A DNA stretch of 64,000 bases, taken from NCBI RefSeq assembly GCF_036330325.1, contig NZ_JAZDRO010000001.1, positions 434,001 to 498,000 on the forward strand, read 5' to 3'. Positions 58,551 to 64,000 of this stretch are shown here, piece after piece. Within the stretch, counting starts at the first letter, position 1. Each line of letters opens with the position of its first letter. The translations under genes and the position numbers were made by a program. Origin of the DNA: Hyphobacterium marinum (GTDB taxonomy: Bacteria; Pseudomonadota; Alphaproteobacteria; Caulobacterales; Maricaulaceae). The notes beneath the pieces are model-generated. The model was not told where the DNA came from. It made no database searches and saw only the letters and a list, made by a program, of their open reading frames with translations.

Positions 58551-59429
58551 ATGTCCTCCCACAGCCCCGCTCCCGCACCCGTCCCGCCCCCCGCCATGGG
58601 TGCCGGTATCGGGCTGAAGGCCGCGCACTATCGCGCCGCGCTCGAGGCCCGAGACGCGGGGCTGTGGGTGGAAGTGCATCCGGAAAACTACATGTCAGAG
58701 GGCGGGCCACGCCTTGCCTGGCTCGATGCCATCGCGGCGGAACACCCCCTCTCGCTGCACGGTGTCGGCCTGTCACTGGGTGGGACCGAACGGCCGGACC
58801 GTGACCATCTCAAGCGCCTGAAAGCGCTCGCTGACCGCTACGCCCCGGCGCTGATGTCGGAACATCTCGCCTGGTGTGCCCATGACGGGGTCTATTTCGG
58901 TGACCTGCTGCCCGTTCTCTACACGTCTGACGCCCTTGACCGCTTCTGTGCACATGTCGACGAGACGCAGGAGGCGCTGGGCCGGACGATACTCATCGAA
59001 AATCCCTCCCATTATCTGAATCTGACAGCCGAGATGGCGGAGACGGACTTCCTCGCCGAAACGGTTCGCCGGACTGGCTGCGGTCTCCTCCTCGACGTCA
59101 ACAATGTCCATGTCAGCGCGAACAATATGGGATATGACGCGCGCGCCTATCTGGACGCGCTGAACCTGTCGGCCGTCGGTGAAATCCACCTCGCCGGGCA
59201 TACGCCGGACGCCACCCATGGCGAGGCGCTGCTGATCGACAGCCATGACGCGCCGGTGCGCGATGATGTCTGGGATCTGTATGACCATGTACTGGGTTTG
59301 ACCGGGCCGGTCCCGACCCTGATCGAGCGGGATTCCAACCTGCCGGACTTTGCCGAGCTGATGGCAGAGCGTGACCAGGCGCAGGCCTGTTTGGACCTCG
59401 CCGCATCACGGAGCCGGGACCATGCCTGA
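58551..59429 (+). CDS. MNIO-family bufferin-modifying enzyme (DUF692, BufB-like)
   Basis: A 292-residue multinuclear non-heme iron oxidase of TIM-barrel type. Candidate metal ligands are in VEVHPENYM, SLHGVGLSLGG, LMSEHLAWC, ILIENPSHYL, LLLDVNNVHVSANNMG, EIHLAGHTPD and IDSHDAPV. It is expected to modify cysteines of the upstream precursor. It starts 21 bases after that gene, and the partner gene bufC begins within its last codons. Confidence 0.93.
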   Translation: MSSHSPAPAPVPPPAMGAGIGLKAAHYRAALEARDAGLWVEVHPENYMSEGGPRLAWLDAIAAEHPLSLHGVGLSLGGTERPDRDHLKRLKALADRYAPALMSEHLAWCAHDGVYFGDLLPVLYTSDALDRFCAHVDETQEALGRTILIENPSHYLNLTAEMAETDFLAETVRRTGCGLLLDVNNVHVSANNMGYDARAYLDALNLSAVGEIHLAGHTPDATHGEALLIDSHDAPVRDDVWDLYDHVLGLTGPVPTLIERDSNLPDFAELMAERDQAQACLDLAASRSRDHA

Positions 59430-60168
59430 TACCTGGCAGGATCTTTTCGCCAGCGCTCTCGTGACCGGCGATGCTTCACGGATCGCGTCGCGCCTGTCGG
59501 ATCCGGACGCGCCGGGCTTTGCCGTCTATCGCAACACGGTCGTGCGCAGCGCGGTCGATGCGCTGGGCGACGCCTACCCGGCAGTCAAACGCCTCCTGGG
59601 CGACCAGCGGTTCTCAGCCGTTGCGCGCGCCTTCTGGGAGGCCCATCCGCCGCGCGAGCGCACGCTCAGCCTCTATGGCGAGGGGTTCGCCGCCATGCTC
59701 GATCACCATGACGCCTCATCGCCCTATCCGTGGCTGCCGGACGTGGCCCGGATCGACCGGGCCTGGCTGGAAAGTCATCACGCCGCAGACGCACCGCTCC
59801 TGACGCTGCGCAATGTGCAGGGTGTCGAACCGGCGGCGCTCGCGTCACTGCGCGTCCGCCTGCACCCCGCGGTCCGGGTCATCGCATCGGATTTTCCGGC
59901 CTGGTCAATCTGGCGGACCAATCGCGAGGACGAAACGGTCCGGCGTGTCCGCCTCGGCGAGGGGGGCGAAATCGCACTCATTCATCGCCCGGCCGGCGAA
60001 ATCCGGCATCGCCGTCTCGAACAGGCCGAAGCGGGGTTTCTGAAGGCGCTGGCCGCAGGCGAAACGCTGGAAGCCGCTGCCGCGATACTGACCGACCCCG
60101 GCCAGGACCCGATCCAGATTTTCATCCGCCTCCTCAAGGAAGGCCTGTTTGCGAGGGATACCGCATGA
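59422..60168 (+). CDS. DUF2063-domain partner protein (BufC-like)
   Basis: A 248-residue protein with the DUF2063 N-terminal domain: MPDTWQDLFASALVTGDASRI, FAVYRNTVVRSAVDALGDAYPAVKRLLGDQRFSAVARAFWEAHPP, and LPDVARIDRAWLESHHA. Such proteins bring the precursor to the MNIO enzyme. ATG 59422 lies inside the bufB end (8-base overlap). The C-terminal half is a less conserved domain. Confidence 0.92.
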   Translation: MPDTWQDLFASALVTGDASRIASRLSDPDAPGFAVYRNTVVRSAVDALGDAYPAVKRLLGDQRFSAVARAFWEAHPPRERTLSLYGEGFAAMLDHHDASSPYPWLPDVARIDRAWLESHHAADAPLLTLRNVQGVEPAALASLRVRLHPAVRVIASDFPAWSIWRTNREDETVRRVRLGEGGEIALIHRPAGEIRHRRLEQAEAGFLKALAAGETLEAAAAILTDPGQDPIQIFIRLLKEGLFARDTA

Positions 60169-60740
60169 CGCCGCAACCATTTGACGGGCATCGCCCGGCG
60201 TTCGGCCCGGCCGGCCAGCTCTATTATCGCGCCTTCGGGATGGCACGGCGCGTCATCAGCCATGACGCGTTGGCGCTGTTTGCCCGCATCGTCATTGCGG
60301 GCGTGTTCTGGCGCTCGCTCATTCTCAAGGTCGAGACCTTCGGGGTGATGCACTATGTCGAGGTGATCAACAATTTCGAGGTCGAGCGCTTTCGCTTTAA
60401 ACTGCCTGAACTGCCGCTGACCCTGAAACAGACGACGCTCAATCAGTTTGCCGGCGATTTCGCCCTGCCGCTGATCCCGCCGGGCGTGGCGGCGTGGATG
60501 GCGACGCTGGCCGAATTCACCCTGCCGATCCTGCTCGTACTGGGACTGGCGACGCGCCTTTCCGCGCTGGGCCTCATCGGCATGACGCTGGTCATCCAGA
60601 TCTTCATTTTCCCGACCTGGGCGCATTTCTGGGGCACGGCGGCGCTGTGGCTTGTCCCATTGCTCTATCTTGTCAGTCGGGGCGGCGGACGGCTGTCTCT
60701 GGACTTCGTCATCGGGCGGAAACTCGCTCCTTCGGCCTGA
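60165..60740 (+). CDS. DoxX-family membrane protein (BufD-like)
   Basis: A 191-residue membrane protein with four helices of the DoxX family: ALFARIVIAGVFWRSLILKVETF at the start, then AWMATLAEFTLPILLVLGLATRLSALGLIGMTLVIQIFIFP. It is a common last member of bufferin operons, presumably a redox or export accessory. Its ATG overlaps the bufC stop by 4 bases. Confidence 0.9.
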   Translation: MTPQPFDGHRPAFGPAGQLYYRAFGMARRVISHDALALFARIVIAGVFWRSLILKVETFGVMHYVEVINNFEVERFRFKLPELPLTLKQTTLNQFAGDFALPLIPPGVAAWMATLAEFTLPILLVLGLATRLSALGLIGMTLVIQIFIFPTWAHFWGTAALWLVPLLYLVSRGGGRLSLDFVIGRKLAPSA

Positions 60741-60823
60741 GCCGAAGCGCCCCGGGCGGATTGATCTTTGCGCCCTGGCGCGTCTATGGAGGGCGCGACA
60801 CGGCGCGAGGAGGCGTCCGCCCG

Positions 60824-61537
60824 ATGAAGATTGCCCTGAAAACCGTCCGCGCCTGGATGCGCGACCCGCGCCAGTTCTCGGTGAAATCCCCCGACCGGCA
60901 TTGTCCGATCTGTGACTATACCGGCCGGTTTCATGCGCTCGGTACACCGCCGCGCTGGGACGGGCGCTGCCCCAATTGCGGATCGCGCGAACGCCATCGG
61001 CTGATCCATCTCTTCCTGACACGGGAAGGGATCGATCTGAAGGATGGCCGCACCATCCTGCACTTCGCGCCGGAAGCCTATTTCGTAAAGGACATGGCCG
61101 GGAACGCGGCCTATCACACCGCTGACCTGGTGCCCGGCAAGGCGCGCCACGCCATGGACATGGCCGACATGAAGCTCTTCGAGGACGCCAGTGTCGACGT
61201 AGTGATTGCCAATCACGTGCTCGAACACGTCCCTGATGACCGCAAGGCGATGCGTGAATCCTTCCGCGTTCTGAAACCGGGCGGGTTTGCCCTCTACACC
61301 GTGCCGCAGAACTGGGCGCGCGAGGAGACGTATGAAAACCCGGCGCTGACCACCAAGGCGGAACGCTACGCCCATTATCTCGACGAAAGCCATTTACGCT
61401 ATTACGGGCGCGATTTTCCCGAGCGCGTGCGCGAGGCAGGCTTCACAGTCGAGGCATGGCGGCTGCCCGCCGAGGACGAGGCCGGTTATGGCCTCGCCAA
61501 GGAAGACGTGCTGTGGATTGCCCGCAAGCCGGGCTGA
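60824..61537 (+). CDS. Class I SAM-dependent methyltransferase with zinc ribbon
   Basis: A 237-residue methyltransferase. An N-terminal zinc-binding module has HCPICDYTGRF and GRCPNCGSRERHR. The methyltransferase domain has ILHFAPEAYF, the post-I acidic segment TADLVPGK, and VVIANHVLEHVPDDRKAMRESFRVLKPGGFALY. This zinc-ribbon/methyltransferase pairing is found in sugar or polysaccharide-modifying enzymes. The start at 60824 follows AGGAGG. Confidence 0.85.
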   Translation: MKIALKTVRAWMRDPRQFSVKSPDRHCPICDYTGRFHALGTPPRWDGRCPNCGSRERHRLIHLFLTREGIDLKDGRTILHFAPEAYFVKDMAGNAAYHTADLVPGKARHAMDMADMKLFEDASVDVVIANHVLEHVPDDRKAMRESFRVLKPGGFALYTVPQNWAREETYENPALTTKAERYAHYLDESHLRYYGRDFPERVREAGFTVEAWRLPAEDEAGYGLAKEDVLWIARKPG

Positions 61538-61541
61538 CGGC

Positions 61542-62150
61542 CTAGCTCCGCTCGAACACCAGATAGACCGAAACCGGGATGACCGGCGTGATGGCGTCCA
61601 GCGCCGCCAGTTCGGCAAGCGTCGCCAACCCGTCATCCATGCCGTAGTCGCGGGCATCGACCAGGACCGGATCGATCGTCGATACGATGACGGTATCGCG
61701 CGCCGCGTGGGTCACGCGGACATTGGCAAAGAGCGTGTTTGTGCGTCCGGCAATGGAAACCGCCATTTCAAGCTCGGCCAGCATGGCCGACCCGGTGTCG
61801 AGCTCGCGGAAACTGTCCGGGTCGACCGTCGCTTCAATCGTGACCAGCGGATACTCGTCGGTGGCAAAGATGTAGCGGCGCAGGCGCTCGTCGCGCGTGT
61901 CGATCCCGGTATCGACGCTGGCCGCCTGGATTTCCAGCGTGGCCCGTCCGTCCCGGGAAATCGATCCGTTCACTGCGCCAAAGCGGTTGGATTCCACGAC
62001 ATCGCCATTTTTGACGCTGACAAAGGTGATGCTCGATGCGGCCGGGTCGAGGAACCATGCGGCACCGGACCGCGGACCGGTCCCGTCGCCGCAGGCGGCC
62101 AGTATGAATGCGGAAACCAGAAGGCCGATTATCGCGCGCGGCTTGAACAT
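61542..62150 (-). CDS. YceI-like lipoprotein
   Basis: A 202-residue lipoprotein with lipobox LAAC (GLLVSAFILAACGDG) and a YceI-type lipocalin-like domain: AWFLDPAASSITFVSVKNGDVVESNRFGAVNGSISRDG, then RDERLRRYIFATDEYPLVTIEA. YceI proteins bind isoprenoid lipids in the periplasm. The C-terminal half shows the usual beta strands. It converges on the methyltransferase, four bases apart. Confidence 0.82.
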   Translation of the reverse strand: MFKPRAIIGLLVSAFILAACGDGTGPRSGAAWFLDPAASSITFVSVKNGDVVESNRFGAVNGSISRDGRATLEIQAASVDTGIDTRDERLRRYIFATDEYPLVTIEATVDPDSFRELDTGSAMLAELEMAVSIAGRTNTLFANVRVTHAARDTVIVSTIDPVLVDARDYGMDDGLATLAELAALDAITPVIPVSVYLVFERS

Positions 62151-62168
62151 TCACCGACTCCGTGTTGA

Positions 62169-63488
62169 GTGACGCCTTGTCCCGACACTCTAGCATGCGA
62201 AAGAACAAGTCCATTGGCCCTCTACCGTAACGTCGCCGTGCTGATGCTGTCCGTCGCCCTGATGCAGGTTGCCATCGGGGCGCTGGGCGTGGTTCTGCCG
62301 CTGGCCATGGCGGCGGAGAACTGGTCGGGCTTTGCCATCGGATCGGTGGCAGCGGCCTATGCCGCCGGCTTTCTGGGCGGGGCCTTCTATGCGCCGGGCT
62401 TCATTGCCCGCGTCGGGCATATCCGCGCCTTTACCGCCGCGGCGGGCGTGGCCGCCGCATCGACGCTGGTCCTGGGCCTCGGGACCGATGTCTGGGCGTG
62501 GAGCATTTCCCGCCTGGTCTTCGGCGCGTGCAGCGCGGCGCTCTTCGCCGTCGCGGAAAGCTGGATCGCGGACGCGACGCCGGCTGACCGGCGCGGCAGC
62601 GTGATTTCCGCCTACCAGATTGCCGGCCGGGCCGGCATCGTCATCGGCCCCTTCCTAGTCGCCCTGACGGCCGGGCTGGAGCAGGCCTTTATCGTCTGCG
62701 GCGTGTTCGCGGCGCTGGCACTGGTGCCGGTTTCGGCGACCCACCGGGCGCAGCCGCGTCCGCCCAAGACCTTTCCGACGACGCCCTGGCGATTGATTCT
62801 CAATGCCCCGGCGGCCGGGATCAGCGTCTTCTTTGCCGGTTTCGTGAATACCGGTGTTCTCACCTTCCTGCCGATCTGGGCAGAAGCCCTGGGAGAAACG
62901 CCTGAAGGGGCAGCAACGGGCTTCGGCGCGGCGGCCCTGACCATGGGCGTGATCTATGTTGCCTCCATGACGCTGCAGTGGCCGGTCGGGCGACTCTCCG
63001 ACCAGATCGACCGGCGCATGGTGATCGCCGGGCTTGGCGCAGCCTTTGGCGCGGTTGCGCTGATCCTGACCATTCTGGTCGATCCGGGCCTCATTGCCGG
63101 CATGGTCCTCATCGGCCTGTGGGGGGCAGCATCCATGTCCCACTACGGTATTGCGGTCGCTCACGCCGCCGACCGGGCCAGCGCGGACGAGTTGCCCGCC
63201 ATGACGTCCTGCCTCCTGATGCTGTGGGGGGCGGGTTCGATCATAGGTCCGCTGATCGCCGGGGCGCTCTATTCCAGCCCGTTCGGCATGCGCGGCGTGT
63301 TCCTGTTCGCCGCCATTGGCGGCGCGGCGCTGGCGGGCCTCATGTTCCTGCGTCAGCGCGAGCGGACCGCGCCCGACCCGGTGGACCGCGAAGCCTTCGT
63401 CAACATCCAGGCGACCTCGGCGGCGCTGGCAGAAGCGCCGGAACCGGATATCGAGCCGTCCTGGGAACCGGACGACCAGGCGCTGTAG
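62169..63488 (+). CDS. Major facilitator superfamily transporter
   Basis: A 439-residue transporter with twelve predicted helices. Family motifs include the first-helix LYRNVAVLMLSVALMQVAIGALGVVLPLAMA, the WIADATPADRRGSVISAYQIAGRAGIVIGPFL segment, and QWPVGRLSDQIDRRMVIAGL as the cytoplasmic loop. It resembles YcaD-like permeases. The start is probably GTG 62169, close to the divergent YceI gene, though no strong ribosome site is visible. The C-terminal tail is acidic. Confidence 0.9.
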   Translation: MTPCPDTLACERTSPLALYRNVAVLMLSVALMQVAIGALGVVLPLAMAAENWSGFAIGSVAAAYAAGFLGGAFYAPGFIARVGHIRAFTAAAGVAAASTLVLGLGTDVWAWSISRLVFGACSAALFAVAESWIADATPADRRGSVISAYQIAGRAGIVIGPFLVALTAGLEQAFIVCGVFAALALVPVSATHRAQPRPPKTFPTTPWRLILNAPAAGISVFFAGFVNTGVLTFLPIWAEALGETPEGAATGFGAAALTMGVIYVASMTLQWPVGRLSDQIDRRMVIAGLGAAFGAVALILTILVDPGLIAGMVLIGLWGAASMSHYGIAVAHAADRASADELPAMTSCLLMLWGAGSIIGPLIAGALYSSPFGMRGVFLFAAIGGAALAGLMFLRQRERTAPDPVDREAFVNIQATSAALAEAPEPDIEPSWEPDDQAL

Positions 63489-63602
63489 GCCCGAGGGACC
63501 GGCGCGTTGCACCTGCGAAGGGCAGTGTTATAAGCGGAACGCCCATCTTCGCCCCGTCCCGGCGCGATTCGCGCCATTCCGAATGAAGGCCCGCTACCGA
63601 CG

Positions 63603-64000
63603 ATGAACATCCACGAATATCAGGCCAAGGCCCTGCTCAAATCCTTCAGCGCGCCGGTGTCCGACGGCCACATGGCGCTCAATGCCCGCGAAGCGGAAGC
63701 CGCTGCGAAAATGCTGCCCGGCCCGCTCTGGGTGGTGAAGGCGCAGATCCATGCCGGCGGGCGTGGCAAGGGACATTTCAAGGAAGAGCGCGCGGGCGAG
63801 GCCGGCGGCGTCCGGCTCGCCAGGTCTGTCACCGAAGCGCGCGAGATGGCCAACCAGATGCTCGGCTCGACCCTCGTCACCAAGCAGACGGGCGAAGACG
63901 GCAAGCAGGTCCAGCGCGTCTATATCGAGGACGGGGCCGATATCGAGCGCGAGCTCTACCTCTCCCTCCTCGTCGATCGCGCGACCAGCCGCGTCGCCTT
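63603..64000 (+). CDS. sucC: Succinyl-CoA synthetase beta subunit (ADP/GDP-forming), N-terminal part
   Basis: SucC forms the ATP-grasp half of succinyl-CoA synthetase in the TCA cycle. The visible 132 codons start MNIHEYQAKALLKSFSAPVSDG, with LWVVKAQIHAGGRGKGHFKEE (ATP-grasp) and LVTKQTGEDGKQVQRVYIEDG. The gene continues beyond the window. It lies downstream of mdh in the common alphaproteobacterial order. Confidence 0.96.
   Translation, partial: MNIHEYQAKALLKSFSAPVSDGHMALNAREAEAAAKMLPGPLWVVKAQIHAGGRGKGHFKEERAGEAGGVRLARSVTEAREMANQMLGSTLVTKQTGEDGKQVQRVYIEDGADIERELYLSLLVDRATSRVA

Overview
The window is GC-rich, gene-dense chromosomal DNA from an alphaproteobacterium, most likely of the Caulobacterales/Maricaulales/Hyphomonadaceae type. 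The evidence is the replication cluster rpsT-dnaA-dnaN-recF...gyrB, the fabA-fabB-fabI operon, the ubiE/ubiB/coaBC/dut repair-quinone-CoA neighbourhood beside mutM, the zapE...mdh...sucC TCA block, GANTC (CcrM-type) sites clustered upstream of dnaA and gyrB, and a Caulobacter-like SigF/NrsF sigma/anti-sigma pair next to a bufferin operon. The genus is inference; no rRNA or tRNA gene was seen.

Layout. 0-6.7 kb: the 3' end of pnp, a secreted S9 peptidase between two identical terminators, an AT-richer two-gene unit, and a divergent LytTR regulator/acyltransferase pair. 6.7-9.7 kb: a horizontally acquired-looking EcoRII-type restriction-modification island (Dcm-like methyltransferase with an N-terminal helix-turn-helix, Vsr mismatch endonuclease, EcoRII-like nuclease). 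9.8-12.4 kb: fatty acid synthesis (fabA-fabB-fabI). 12.5-19.5 kb: envelope and secreted proteins, MoeB/ThiF, a PIF1-like helicase. 19.5-29.6 kb: dut, CoaB and CoaC as two separate overlapping genes, ubiB, ubiE and mutM, interleaved with a MAPEG protein, an HxlR regulator, a K+ channel, a ZntB/CorA transporter and an ECF sigma factor coupled to a YCII-domain protein. 29.6-32.4 kb: tandem TraB/GumN paralogues and a crotonase. 32.4-41.8 kb: rpsT-dnaA-dnaN-recF, a CPBP protease diverging from a TetR-LysE operon, and gyrB. 41.8-48.1 kb: a repeat-rich accessory zone with an AT-rich orphan gene at the gyrB stop codon, chains of hairpins and a family of palindromes, carrying mmsA, a serine hydrolase, an iron alcohol dehydrogenase and a thioesterase. 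48.1-53.2 kb: zapE, an O-methyltransferase, a DUF6265-like gene with a decayed tandem copy, mdh, a TspO-like gene and a GNAT. 53.2-56.4 kb: an SdpR-like repressor, apparently leaderless, with two SdpI-like membrane proteins, a second LytTR regulator, and a 38-residue protein coupled to a DUF2306 gene. 56.7-60.7 kb: sigF-nrsF diverging from a bufABCD-like bufferin operon. 60.8-64 kb: a methyltransferase, a YceI lipoprotein, an MFS transporter and the start of sucC.

How the parts fit. The best-supported regulatory unit is the SigF/NrsF-bufferin module: the same bipartite promoter, GTAACC-N16-CGAA, lies in front of both the sigma gene and the bufferin precursor, predicting an autoregulated metal-stress response making a modified peptide. 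Replication genes carry dense GANTC sites, suggesting cell-cycle methylation control. Four convergent gene pairs end in an exact 4-nt stop-codon overlap (CTAG three times, CTAA once), so genes are packed without bidirectional terminators there.
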